Shown here: piece by piece, positions 35,112 to 44,014 of the stretch | How positions within the stretch are numbered: position 1 is the stretch's first letter | How the letters are laid out: each line of letters begins with the position of its first letter | DNA from: Myroides sp. WP-1 | GTDB lineage: Bacteria; Bacteroidota; Bacteroidia; Flavobacteriales; Flavobacteriaceae | NCBI RefSeq assembly: GCF_014145635.1 | Contig: NZ_JACHTC010000007.1 | Coordinates: forward strand, 62,001-126,000 | Direction of reading: 5' to 3' | Length of the DNA: 64,000 bases | Notes under the pieces: model-generated | The model's input: the letters and a program-made list of their open reading frames with translations, nothing else | What the model was told of the DNA's origin: nothing | Database searches by the model: none | Position numbers and translations under genes: made by a program

Positions 35112-36884
35112 TTAACGAACACCGTGCATTAGTTTTTTCAATAGTGGATTTACTAACATCACCAATACTGCAGCAGCAGCCGGGATTAAAGTAAACAAGA
35201 AGAAGAAGTGACTCAACGAATATTCTTCTTTAATATTTTCAATTTGACCTCCTAGGATTGCTGCAAATTTTTGAGCAATAGCAAGAGCTAAGTACCACAT
35301 ACCAAACATAAATGCCAACATTTTTCCTGGCACTAATTTCGATACATAAGACAATCCTACCGGTGAAATAAATAATTCCCCTAAAGTATGGAATAAGTAA
35401 GTTAAAACTAAAAATATCATCGACATTTTTACACCTTCTCCTAATCCCATAGATCCCAATCCTAAGATTAAGAATCCGATAGCGACTAATAATAAGCCAA
35501 TTCCGTATTTAAATGCAGCTGGTGGGTTGTATTTTGAATCCCATAGTTTTGATACAGAAGACGCTAATGCAATAATAAAGAACGAGTTCAAAATAGAGAA
35601 CCATGAAACGGTAATTTCAGACACTTCTTTTGAAAATTCAGCATTTAACATATAAATCGCCATGGCCCAAATTCCCGCAAAACAGATGAATAAAATTACG
35701 TTAGATAATGCAATTTTTTTCCAAGTTGCTTTCGCTAATAAGAACAATACCCATGAAATAATCATCAAAGGAATGATAGTTAAACACGTATTGATGATAT
35801 TAAACACAGTTAATGCAGTTCCTTCTAAGGTTCTGTCTACATAGTCTCTTGCAACAAGCACTAATGACGTCGCTCCTTGTTCGAAACTCATAAAGAAGAA
35901 CATCAAGAAGAATGCCAATAAGATAACGGCAAACATACGGTCTCTAATTACTTTACCATAACGTAGAATACGAGAAACCACTAAGTACAAGAAAGAAACT
36001 AAAGCTAAGATAGCCATTAAGTTTTGCCCTCTTAAGAAAGGAGTATCTAAAGTCGCAAAAATATCTAATACGCCATTTTTAGACAAGGGATCATTGAATG
36101 CGTATAGCAATCCAACGATAGATACGATAGCGATTAGAATATAGTCAACAATAGTATACGGATTTTTTGTTTCCTCTTCTTCTTTGATTTGCTCTGCAGT
36201 TTTTTCTACTGAGGTATCTTCTTTTTTCAATTCACCTAGATCTCCAAACAACGGTTTCGCTAACCAGAATTGGATAGTTCCCAAAAGCATGAAAATACCC
36301 GCTAATCCAAATCCATAGTGCCATCCTTTTGTTTCTGCTAAGTAACCACAAAGCATCATTCCGAAGAAAGCTCCTGAGTTTACCCCCATGTAGAAAATCG
36401 TATAAGCTCCATCTTTTTTCTCTGGAAGTGCTTTGTACATTTCTCCTAGCATTGAGGGCATGTTCGGTTTAAAGAAACCTGTACCAATAACCAAACACGC
36501 AAGTCCGACAAAGAACCATATTTTAGAGATTCCCTCTGCTGCCATAGAAGCGTGACCTACAGTCATAATAATTGCTCCAACGATTACAGCCCAACGAGAA
36601 CCAATGTATTTATCGGCGATAACTCCCCCTAAAATAGGAGTTAGGTATAAAAGCATTGCATAAGTACCATATAGGGCACCGGCTTGCTCTGCTGTCCAAC
36701 CCCAACCTGAAAACTCACTGCCAAAAAGCACTTGAGCGGTTAAGAATTGAATCAATAATACTCTCATTCCGTAGAAAGAGAAACGTTCCCACATTTCAGT
36801 GAAGAAAAGAACGAAAAGACCTGCTGGATGTCCTAAGACATTAGACTTAAAAAGGTCTGATTTAGTAGCTGTTTCTGCTGCCAT
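35112..36884 (-). CDS. POT family peptide transporter
   Basis: Fourth POT transporter, 590 residues, clearly a paralogue of the 29551-31659 protein: both start with LGHPAGLFVLFFTEMWERFS and end with LKKLMHGVR/MKRLMHGVK. It lacks most of the inserted loop of that protein. ExxER and GTGFFKPNMPSMLGEMYKA are present. First of the transporter genes after dipeptidyl peptidase IV, 71 bp downstream of it in transcription direction. Confidence 0.93.
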   Translation of the reverse strand: MAAETATKSDLFKSNVLGHPAGLFVLFFTEMWERFSFYGMRVLLIQFLTAQVLFGSEFSGWGWTAEQAGALYGTYAMLLYLTPILGGVIADKYIGSRWAVIVGAIIMTVGHASMAAEGISKIWFFVGLACLVIGTGFFKPNMPSMLGEMYKALPEKKDGAYTIFYMGVNSGAFFGMMLCGYLAETKGWHYGFGLAGIFMLLGTIQFWLAKPLFGDLGELKKEDTSVEKTAEQIKEEEETKNPYTIVDYILIAIVSIVGLLYAFNDPLSKNGVLDIFATLDTPFLRGQNLMAILALVSFLYLVVSRILRYGKVIRDRMFAVILLAFFLMFFFMSFEQGATSLVLVARDYVDRTLEGTALTVFNIINTCLTIIPLMIISWVLFLLAKATWKKIALSNVILFICFAGIWAMAIYMLNAEFSKEVSEITVSWFSILNSFFIIALASSVSKLWDSKYNPPAAFKYGIGLLLVAIGFLILGLGSMGLGEGVKMSMIFLVLTYLFHTLGELFISPVGLSYVSKLVPGKMLAFMFGMWYLALAIAQKFAAILGGQIENIKEEYSLSHFFFLFTLIPAAAAVLVMLVNPLLKKLMHGVR

Positions 36885-36955
36885 TTATGATTAAGTTTAG
36901 TATAGTTTGTTTTAAAAGCTTAAACTATAGTTTTAATAGTTGATCGTTAGTCGTT

Positions 36956-39121
36956 TTATAAGTTGTTTAAGATGAAGTTGGTCATCTTCGTATACAGTTG
37001 TAAGCGTGTATTTCCTCCGTAAATTCCGTGGTTTTTATCGGGATAGATCAACCAATCGAAATCTTTGTTGTGTTGAACTAGCGTTTCAATCATTGCCATC
37101 GCATTTTGAACGTGTACATTGTCATCCGCTGTTCCGTGAATCAATAAATAGCGACCTTGGAGTTGGTTCGCAAAGAAATACGGAGAGTTGTCATCGTACC
37201 CTGAAGGATTTTCTTGAGGCGTTTTCATGTAGCGTTCCGTGTAGATTGAATCGTAGTATCTCCAGTTGATCACGGGTGCTACGGCGATTGCCATTTTGAA
37301 TACGTCATTGCCCTTTAAGATACAGTTGGTCGACATAAATCCGCCATAACTCCATCCCCAGATTCCAATTCTAGAAGCATCTACATAGCTCTGTTGAGCC
37401 AAATACTTCGCTGCTTCAATTTGATCTTCAACTTCGTATTTACCCAACTCGTATTGCGTGGTTTTTTTGAAATCAGCTCCTTTGAAACCAGTACCTCTTC
37501 CGTCTACTGTAACAACAATGTATCCTTTTTGAGTCAACATCGCATGCCAATAGTCATTGGAATCGAACCAATGGTCTGCCACTTGTTGTGAACCCGGACC
37601 ACTGTATTGATACATGAAGACAGGATACGTTTTAGAAGCGTCAAAATCAACGGGTTTCATTACCCATGCATTGAGCATAACGCCTCCTACTGTCGGAATC
37701 TGTGTGAATTCCTTTTTCGGAAGTTGATACGCTTTTAGCTTGTTTTCTAAAGACGTGTTATTCAAAATTTCTTTAACTACTTTGCCTGTATTACTTTGGT
37801 GTAAGGTGTAACGCGGTGCAGTTGTAGTGGAAGAATATACATTGATAAATAAATCAAATTTCGGACTGAAAATAGCCGTATTTGTTCCCAGTTGAGAAGA
37901 AAGTAGCTTTTTGTTTTTTCCATTTAAGTCGATAGAGTAAACATCTCGATAGATAGAACCTCGTTCTACAGATTGGAAGAATAATTTTTTGTTCTTTGCA
38001 TCAATACCGTAGTACTCTGTTACTTCCCAGTTGCCTTTGGTGATTTGATTTAGAAGTTTTCCGTCTTTATTGTAGTGGTACAAATGGTTGTATCCATCGC
38101 GTTCGCTCATCCAAATAAAGTCGTTGTTTGCTAAAAAAGAAAGCGTGTGTACATCGACATATGCCTTATCTTTTTCCTGTAAGATCAATTTTTTTGCTTG
38201 TGTATTACCATCAACAAAAAAGACTTTTAAGTCATTTTGGTGTCTGTTGATTACTTGTATACTCAGGTATTTAGCATCATTCGTCCATTTGATTCTCGGA
38301 ATGTAAAAATCGGAGAATTCAGATAGATCCACAGCGTTGTTCTTCCTCTGATTGACATCGTAAATATGAAGAGAAACTACTGCATTTTTTTCTCCTGCTT
38401 TTGGATATTTGAACTGGTCTTGTGTTGGATATAATCCCGATCCATATACATCCATCGAGTATTCAGGTACTTCTGTCTCGTCAAACTTAACATAAGCCAA
38501 TTGCGTACTCGCTTTATTCCAATCAAACATACGTACAATGCTGAACTCCTCTTCATAAACCCAATCTGAAATACCATTAATGATGTGGTTTTTTTGTCCG
38601 TCTTGTGTTAATTGAATCGTTTTTTTCGATGAAATATCGTAGATGAAAAGGTTGTTTTGGTAAGCATAGGCGATCTTGTTGCCATCAGGAGAGAATAGAG
38701 GTTCCATGATGGGGTGATCTGCTATTTTTGTAGTCTGATTCGTCTTGGGATTGTATAAGTAATAATCCGCTAAGAAAGAACGACGATAGATTGGTGTTGT
38801 ATTGGTTCCGATTAAAACCTGTTCTTCTTTTGCATCAAATACATAGCTTTCTATCGATTTGATGGCAGGGAAATTTTGATTGCTAAAAACGGTTTTTGTT
38901 TTTTCTAGTGTTGCAAAGTCGTATAAATTGATCACTTGGTGTTGCTCAGAAATTCGTTCAATACGCGCGTACTGATTCTGAGTCTCTAAGGTGTTGACCG
39001 CTTGCATAGCCTCCGTTCTAAACGTGCCATTCCATATTTCTGATAGCTCAATGTTCTTTTGCGCTAGACCAATTTGCGTGGCAATCACACAAATTAAAGA
39101 GGTGAATTTAATGTATTTCAT
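36956..39121 (-). CDS. Dipeptidyl peptidase IV (S9 family)
   Basis: Removes Xaa-Pro/Xaa-Ala dipeptides from peptides outside the cytoplasm. 721 residues: signal peptide (1-20), an eight-bladed propeller (~50-450, including the EEEFSIVRMFDWN Glu-Glu pair that binds the peptide N-terminus), then the alpha/beta hydrolase with catalytic Ser in GIWGWSYGGFMS, Asp in LLIHGTADDNVHVQN and His in PDKNHGIYGG. It lies directly upstream of the four POT transporters, in the same direction, so it can supply the dipeptides they import. Confidence 0.94.
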   Translation of the reverse strand: MKYIKFTSLICVIATQIGLAQKNIELSEIWNGTFRTEAMQAVNTLETQNQYARIERISEQHQVINLYDFATLEKTKTVFSNQNFPAIKSIESYVFDAKEEQVLIGTNTTPIYRRSFLADYYLYNPKTNQTTKIADHPIMEPLFSPDGNKIAYAYQNNLFIYDISSKKTIQLTQDGQKNHIINGISDWVYEEEFSIVRMFDWNKASTQLAYVKFDETEVPEYSMDVYGSGLYPTQDQFKYPKAGEKNAVVSLHIYDVNQRKNNAVDLSEFSDFYIPRIKWTNDAKYLSIQVINRHQNDLKVFFVDGNTQAKKLILQEKDKAYVDVHTLSFLANNDFIWMSERDGYNHLYHYNKDGKLLNQITKGNWEVTEYYGIDAKNKKLFFQSVERGSIYRDVYSIDLNGKNKKLLSSQLGTNTAIFSPKFDLFINVYSSTTTAPRYTLHQSNTGKVVKEILNNTSLENKLKAYQLPKKEFTQIPTVGGVMLNAWVMKPVDFDASKTYPVFMYQYSGPGSQQVADHWFDSNDYWHAMLTQKGYIVVTVDGRGTGFKGADFKKTTQYELGKYEVEDQIEAAKYLAQQSYVDASRIGIWGWSYGGFMSTNCILKGNDVFKMAIAVAPVINWRYYDSIYTERYMKTPQENPSGYDDNSPYFFANQLQGRYLLIHGTADDNVHVQNAMAMIETLVQHNKDFDWLIYPDKNHGIYGGNTRLQLYTKMTNFILNNL

Positions 39122-39464
39122 TATCTAATTAGTCGAAAAAACTTCCAATTTTACTGAAAAAATATGATTTATGCCAATTTTCATTCAGATTAAATAATAA
39201 AAACTTAATTTTATTGAAGCGGTTTTAGTAGTGAAAGTCCTAATACCTTGCACAAATCGTACTGAATTTTATTTATTTGCCTTTTTTACATACCGTTGTT
39301 TAGAGTATTCTTGCATCATAGATAATTTAATGAAAAAAGGAGAGTAAAGGAGAGAGAAGAGGATAGGTTCTTGGATATCGTTGCTTGTTTTTCACTGTCG
39401 ACTTACTTAGGAAATTATGGTTTTAAAGGATGAAAGAATGGAGATTCTTCGGGTTTTCTTTTGG
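39122..39464. other. Intergenic region upstream of the 11 bp repeats
   Basis: Between dipeptidyl peptidase IV (minus) and HMG-CoA reductase (plus), AT-rich and without a convincing ORF. The rest of the 631 bp gap holds the 11 bp repeat array (39465-39555), an ordinary stretch, and a -7 box before mvaA. Confidence 0.5.
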
Positions 39465-39555
39465 GTGAGTCCATAGTGAGTCCATGGTGAGTCCATAGTG
39501 AGTCCATAGTGAGTCCATTAAAACGATTATTTTAATAGATGCACTATGGACTCAC
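39465..39555. repeat. Five 11 bp direct repeats with an inverted copy
   Basis: The unit GTGAGTCCATA occurs five times head to tail (39465, 39476, 39487, 39498, 39509), with the last base changing in units two and five. After 27 bp comes the reverse complement ATGGACTCAC (39546-39555), able to pair with any unit, and between them ATTAAAA / TTTTAAT forms a second inverted pair. The whole could fold as a hairpin with slippable arm. Function unknown. Confidence 0.85.
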
Positions 39556-39725
39556 CATTGAGGTGCCCTAGATACATACTAATGATAGCTATAACTAACC
39601 AAGAGGAGAACTATTCCCTTCTTGTTTTTTTAAACGGGTTTCACCTAACATCAATTTACAGTGCGTTGTTTCGTATTTCTGTTTTCTCCTTTTATATTTC
39701 CATTTTATAACCCAATAGAAACACT

Positions 39726-39733
39726 TATCTTTG
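39726..39733 (+). promoter_or_regulatory. Promoter -7 box for mvaA
   Basis: TATCTTTG, 19 bp before the ATG at 39753, fits TAnnTTTG. No clear -33 TTG at 19-21 bp. Confidence 0.5.
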
Positions 39734-39752
39734 TTACTTAAACTTTTTAATC

Positions 39753-41069
39753 ATGATAGGGAGTATAAATGGGTTTTCTAAACTAAACAAGGAAGAGAAA
39801 ATCAATTGGATAGCAAAAACATATTTAAACAACCAGGAAGCGGTCGTAGATTTAATTAAACAGTATTGGAATTCAGATGAGGATTTACAGAAATTGCATG
39901 ATGAATTTATTGAAAATACAATAACGAATTTTTACTTGCCTCTTGGTGTAGCTCCTAATTTCTTAATCAATGACACTTGGTATACGATTCCTATGGTGAT
40001 TGAAGAGAGCTCGGTTGTGGCTGCAGCGTCTAAAGCTGCAAAATTTTGGGCTGATCGAGGCGGGTTTAAAGCAACAATTTTGAATACCGAAAAAATTGGT
40101 CAAGTTCACTTCCTATATAAAGGAGATAAACAGAAACTGCAGCAATTGATACAAGATCTTCAAGAAACTTTTCTTGAAGATACGCTTTCAATTACGCAAA
40201 ATATGCAAAAACGCGGTGGAGGAATCTTATCGATTGCGCTACGTGATAAAACACAAGAAATCGATAACTACTATCAATTACACGTTACTTTTGAAACGAA
40301 AGATAGCATGGGGGCAAACTTCATCAATTCGTGTTTGGAGCAAATGGCAACGACATTAAAACGCGAAGCTTCGGTGTACCCTGCATTTAATTCAGAGGAG
40401 AAAAACATAGATGTTGTGATGAGTATCTTGTCGAATTATGTGCCGAATTGTGTCGTTAGAGCTGAAGTTTCTTGCCCTGTTGCAGAACTGAAATCAAGTG
40501 ATATTCAAGATCCCATACTTTTTGCAGAAAAATTTGTACAAGCTATTCGCATTGCGGAAATCGAACCTTTTAGAGCTGTAACCCATAATAAAGGAGTGAT
40601 GAACGGGGTAGATGCCGTTGTATTGGCTACCGGAAATGACTTTAGAGCGATTGAAGCTGGGGTTCATGCTTATGCTGCTAGAGATGGACAATACCGCAGT
40701 TTGTCTCATGCATCCATTGAAAATGGAATTTTTAAATTTTGGATTGATTTACCTCTAGCTGTCGGAACGGTAGGCGGATTAACTTCTTTACACCCAATGG
40801 TGAAAATAGCGTTGCAAATGCTACAAAAACCATCTGCTACACAATTGATGCAAATTATTGCTGTTGCTGGTTTAGCACAAAATTTCGCAGCGGTTAAATC
40901 ACTGACGACTACTGGAATTCAACAAGGACATATGAAAATGCACTTGATGAACATCTTAAATCAGTTTAAAGCAACCGATGAAGAACGCATAAAAGTAGTT
41001 GCTCATTTTGAAAAAAATGTAGTTTCACACAGTGCTGTAGTTGAATTGTTAGAAACGCTTAGAAAATAG
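39753..41069 (+). CDS. mvaA: Hydroxymethylglutaryl-CoA reductase, class II
   Basis: Third step of the mevalonate pathway in isoprenoid synthesis: reduction of HMG-CoA to mevalonate. 438 residues, the bacterial class II length. EESSVVAAASKAAKFW is the HMG-CoA-binding Glu region, KDSMGANFINSCLEQ the cofactor-binding segment, and LPLAVGTVGGLTSLHP the VGTVGG motif. No membrane part. Followed after 5 bp by a GHMP kinase, with which it likely forms an operon. Confidence 0.94.
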   Translation: MIGSINGFSKLNKEEKINWIAKTYLNNQEAVVDLIKQYWNSDEDLQKLHDEFIENTITNFYLPLGVAPNFLINDTWYTIPMVIEESSVVAAASKAAKFWADRGGFKATILNTEKIGQVHFLYKGDKQKLQQLIQDLQETFLEDTLSITQNMQKRGGGILSIALRDKTQEIDNYYQLHVTFETKDSMGANFINSCLEQMATTLKREASVYPAFNSEEKNIDVVMSILSNYVPNCVVRAEVSCPVAELKSSDIQDPILFAEKFVQAIRIAEIEPFRAVTHNKGVMNGVDAVVLATGNDFRAIEAGVHAYAARDGQYRSLSHASIENGIFKFWIDLPLAVGTVGGLTSLHPMVKIALQMLQKPSATQLMQIIAVAGLAQNFAAVKSLTTTGIQQGHMKMHLMNILNQFKATDEERIKVVAHFEKNVVSHSAVVELLETLRK

Positions 41070-41074
41070 TTTAG

Positions 41075-41986
41075 ATGGATTTTTACAGCCCTGGTAAGTT
41101 GTTGATTGCTGGTGAGTATGTTGTATTGGACGGAGCAAAAGCTTTTGCTTTACCTACGGCTCAGGGACAATCAATGCACGTTGAATCAATAGCGCAAGCT
41201 GTATTGTATTGGACGAGCTATGATGTAGATGGAAAAATTTGGATGCAAGAGCAAGTCGCAATGGAGCAACTGCTGAAAAACGAAGAAGTAACAGGTAGCG
41301 CATACCTTCAAACCTTAGTCGACGTGTTAAGAGCTGCTCATAGTCAGAACCCAACACTTTTACAAAGTGGAGGGGGATTTAGGGTGAGATGTGAGCTAAC
41401 TTTTCCGCGCTTGTGGGGATTGGGAACTTCTTCTACTTGGATTAATAACGTAGCACAGTGGTTTGATATTAATCCCTATCAATTGTTGCAAGACTCTTTT
41501 GGTGGAAGCGGTTACGATATCGCTTGTGCAAAGCATAACAGCCCTCTATTTTATCAGTTGACTGACCCTGTATATCCTAGTGTTGACCTAGTAGAGTTTC
41601 AACCAATATTTCACAAAAATATATACTTTGTTTACTTAAACGAGAAACAAAGTAGTAAAGAGGCGATTCAGGCTTATCGCTCTAAAAAAGGACTTCTATC
41701 TGTTGAGATAAAGCGAATTTCTGAGATTAGCCAAGCGTTAGTAACAGCTACTTCAGTAGGAGCTTTTGCTCAGTTGATTCGCGAACATGAAGCAATTATT
41801 GGTCGTGTTTTGGGTATTCAACCTGTCCAAGAGCGCCTGTTTCCCGATTTTAATGGTACAATAAAAAGCTTAGGCGCTTGGGGTGGAGATTTTGTTCTCG
41901 TATTGGCAGATGAGAATCCCACAGCTTATTTTACGGAAAAAGGATACACAACAATCTTACCGTATGAACAAATGATCGCAAAGTAA
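41075..41986 (+). CDS. GYDIA family GHMP kinase, mevalonate-pathway candidate
   Basis: A sugar/mevalonate-type kinase of the GHMP superfamily. 303 residues: substrate-side N-terminus FYSPGKLLIAGEYVVLDGAK, a WGLGTSSTWINN variant of the GLGSSAA ATP loop, and GGSGYDIACAKHN, the GYDIA signature. It sits 5 bp after mvaA. Mevalonate kinase and diphosphomevalonate decarboxylase lie further on, but no canonical phosphomevalonate kinase was found, so this protein is the obvious candidate for that step; this is inference. Confidence 0.85.
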   Translation: MDFYSPGKLLIAGEYVVLDGAKAFALPTAQGQSMHVESIAQAVLYWTSYDVDGKIWMQEQVAMEQLLKNEEVTGSAYLQTLVDVLRAAHSQNPTLLQSGGGFRVRCELTFPRLWGLGTSSTWINNVAQWFDINPYQLLQDSFGGSGYDIACAKHNSPLFYQLTDPVYPSVDLVEFQPIFHKNIYFVYLNEKQSSKEAIQAYRSKKGLLSVEIKRISEISQALVTATSVGAFAQLIREHEAIIGRVLGIQPVQERLFPDFNGTIKSLGAWGGDFVLVLADENPTAYFTEKGYTTILPYEQMIAK

Positions 41987-41995
41987 TACTATATG

Positions 41996-42027
41996 AAAAA
42001 ACTCCTTGTTTATCTTGGAGTTTTTTT
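41996..42027 (+). terminator. Terminator after the mvaA-GHMP kinase operon
   Basis: Stem AAAAACTCC / GGAGTTTTT around an 12 nt loop, with a T run, 10 bp past the stop. Confidence 0.8.
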
Positions 42028-42392
42028 CGTTTATAGACTATGATCAACACCTTATCAAAAGGTAAAGAGCGAAGAATAGTTCTATTTTATGGTTTTACTA
42101 CGGATCTTGAACAAGATGTATTATTTGATAAACAGATTAGTTGATTTTTGGTGTTTTCCCTAGGTATTATTGAAAAATAAGGGTTTGCAACGGTTAGGTG
42201 AGGTTGTTTTAGTGGAATTTAGTATATTTATAATGTTTTAATTCGTTGATAACTGACTTAGTTTCCGAATGTGTTCAATTGTATAGAAATAGCTTTTAGG
42301 TATGAGCAACATAAGAAGAAGCTATGGAGAAAAAAGGCATCTTATTGGGGTGCCTTTTTTGCGTTCTATGTTTTGGATTTTGAGTATCTTTA
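42028..42392. other. Gap with a second terminator, possible small RNA
   Basis: About 365 bp between two terminators. Only a 34-codon ORF at 42040-42144 (MINTLSKGKERRIVLFYGF) and unremarkable AT-rich DNA are seen. A hairpin with T run at 42330-42360 closes it, although no gene precedes that hairpin on the plus strand, so a short untranslated RNA may start inside. Confidence 0.35.
42330..42360 (+). terminator. Terminator without an obvious upstream gene
   Basis: Stem AAAAAAGGCATC / GGTGCCTTTTTT with a T run. It lies 33 bp before the next gene and 344 bp after the previous stop, which already has its own terminator. Confidence 0.7.
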
Positions 42393-43145
42393 TTGGTGAA
42401 AAAGAAAATGAATATGATTGATAGAATCTTACAAGCTGTAGAACACAGACCGTGGCCAATGCCGCGTGAAAGGTGGGCGTATTATCAAGAGTGGAACCGA
42501 CTTATTTTTTTACATTTTGAAGTGCCTTTTGACGTGTTGAGGGCCTTAGTTCCTGACGCACTTGAATTAGACGCTTTTGAAGGAAAATACTATATTTCCG
42601 TTGTGCCTTTTAGCATGGAAAAAATTCGTCCGCGCTATTTGCCTGCAGTTGGATTTATCTCCAATTTTGATGAAATCAATGTGCGAACCTATGTAAAGAA
42701 AGAAGGAAAAGCAGGTGTTTACTTTCTGAATATTGAAGGTGGAAAAACGCTTTCTGTTTTTGTTTCCAAGAAACTATCAGGATTGCCTTATGAAAAAGCA
42801 ACAATGAAACGAAAAGAAGAGATGTATACCTCTTCAAATGCAAAGAAGAAATTTCAATTAGAAGCAAATTACACGATAGGAGAAAAAGTACAACAGAAGA
42901 CACCCTTACAAATATGGCTAACAGAACGCTATTGCTTGTATGTGTACGTCAACAATAATTTATATCGCTATCAAATTCACCATGAAGAATGGGAGTTAAA
43001 AACAATCACCTTTGAACAACTCAAAGTCGACTATCAATTGGCAGGTATTCACTTGACAGAAAAAAATGTAATAGCACCCAATTATGCTGACGGGATTCGT
43101 GTAGTAGCATGGAGTAAAGAAAAAGTGAGGAGCGAGGAGTGGTAG
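42393..43145 (+). CDS. DUF2071 (YqjF-like) protein
   Basis: 250 residues. Signatures of DUF2071: WPMPRERWAYYQEWNRLIFL, LRALVPDALELDAFEGKYYI, VVPFSMEKIRPRYLP, then FNEINVRTYV-like FDEINVRTYVKKEGKAGVYF. The family is cytosolic and of unknown biochemical role, related in fold to acetoacetate decarboxylase. The ORF begins with GTG at 42393; ATG at 42408 or 42414 are also possible. A repeat of TTGTTGATTG type follows its stop. Confidence 0.85.
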   Translation: MVKKKMNMIDRILQAVEHRPWPMPRERWAYYQEWNRLIFLHFEVPFDVLRALVPDALELDAFEGKYYISVVPFSMEKIRPRYLPAVGFISNFDEINVRTYVKKEGKAGVYFLNIEGGKTLSVFVSKKLSGLPYEKATMKRKEEMYTSSNAKKKFQLEANYTIGEKVQQKTPLQIWLTERYCLYVYVNNNLYRYQIHHEEWELKTITFEQLKVDYQLAGIHLTEKNVIAPNYADGIRVVAWSKEKVRSEEW

Positions 43146-43308
43146 TTTGTTGATTGTTGTTTGTTGATTGTTGATTGTCTTTTGAGCTTGGATGTAAATC
43201 GGTAAGGTCTTTTTCTTCCAAAGGATCTTGAGGCAATGGATTAAAAAAGGCTCTTAAAATAAGAGCCGTTTGTTGGATAATTCGTAAAATAGTGTCTTGT
43301 GTTTCCAT
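43021..43308 (-). CDS. Small ORF coupled to the upstream lipoprotein gene, C-terminus doubtful
   Basis: A 95-codon ORF whose ATG overlaps the stop of the preceding minus-strand gene (TAATG), suggesting coupling. The first ~45 residues (METQDTILRIIQQTALILRA, then PLPQDPLEEKDLTDLH) look like a natural protein. After that it reads through the TTGTTGATTG repeat as NNNQQSTNNNQQ and then antisense to the DUF2071 gene, so the original end was probably lost when the repeat arose. Confidence 0.4.
   Translation of the reverse strand: METQDTILRIIQQTALILRAFFNPLPQDPLEEKDLTDLHPSSKDNQQSTNNNQQTTTPRSSLFLYSMLLHESRQHNWVLLHFFLSSEYLPIDSRL
43146..43178. repeat. TTGTTGATTG-type repeat, locus 1
   Basis: TTTGTTGATTGTTGTTTGTT continues as GATTGTTGATTGT, a run of near-identical 7-10 bp units, directly after the DUF2071 stop. 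The same units occur at 55171-55250. Confidence 0.8.
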
Positions 43309-43895
43309 TAACGTACAGGACGTAAAGTGTTGCTAAATGTTACTTTGAAAGGATTTTCTTTACTGCTGTTTTTCATGATGTAAATGAATTTAAACATCTT
43401 AGCATGATCACTTTCAATAGTCACTTCACTGTTAGTGTACGTGTCCAAAATTGTAAAACTGTCCGTGTTATCTACGCGAACGGATTTTGCAATTCCATTG
43501 GATAAATCACTCATCGTCATTCCTTTAAAAAAGGTTTTAGTACTGTTTTTTACCACAATGTTTTCTCCTTTGAATCCTTGTGTAAGAATAACAACGCTGT
43601 ATTTATCAGCCGTTGCTTGCATTCCCTGTAGATACGATTCTTTCGTCTTGTCTGTTACAGAACGAAAATCGTCTCGAACTTGAGCATACTCAGGCAAATC
43701 AATAACGTCTTTTTCTTCTGGTAAGCGGTTTTCTTCTTTGATTTCTTCGATGCGTTCTTCTATTGTCAGTTCTTTAGAAGAGGCAGTTGAACTACTGCTG
43801 TTTGTATTGGCGTTTGTGCTGGTGCCACTTCCGTGAGGAACTGATTTACACATAGCAAATAAAACAAGTAGTAATAAAAATGGCAATTTTTTCAT
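43308..43895 (-). CDS. Hypothetical secreted protein, possible lipoprotein
   Basis: 195 residues from the ATG at 43895, chosen because MKKLPFLLLLVLFAMCKS is a clean signal; a 219-residue frame to 43967 has no such signal. FAMC is a non-canonical lipobox, so lipidation is uncertain. A Ser/Asn/Thr-rich spacer (~25-45) is followed by a Glu-rich helix (ELTIEERIEEIKEENRLPEE) and a beta-rich domain. The mature part resembles no family I know. Divergent from BaiN. Confidence 0.75.
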   Translation of the reverse strand: MKKLPFLLLLVLFAMCKSVPHGSGTSTNANTNSSSSTASSKELTIEERIEEIKEENRLPEEKDVIDLPEYAQVRDDFRSVTDKTKESYLQGMQATADKYSVVILTQGFKGENIVVKNSTKTFFKGMTMSDLSNGIAKSVRVDNTDSFTILDTYTNSEVTIESDHAKMFKFIYIMKNSSKENPFKVTFSNTLRPVR

Positions 43896-43935
43896 AATCT
43901 TAATTTTACAATGATAGGATGCGATTGTAAGTAAG

Positions 43936-43943
43936 TATCTTTG
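43936..43943 (+). promoter_or_regulatory. Promoter -7 box deciding the BaiN start
   Basis: TATCTTTG fits TAnnTTTG. Transcription would begin near 43950, so the upstream GTG at 43943 cannot be the start and ATG 44015 (or 44006) is preferred. Confidence 0.5.
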
Positions 43944-44014
43944 TGGCTGTAAAGATAAAAGTTTCATATAGAATAAAAAAAGAGAACTTTAGTAAATGGC
44001 TAAATATGGGGATT

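Noticed and set aside
39465..39555. The 11 bp repeats as CRISPR
   Set aside because: Units are head to tail with no spacers and far too short.
42040..42144. 34-codon ORF between two terminators as a gene
   Set aside because: No start signal or conserved feature seen; mentioned only in the gap note.
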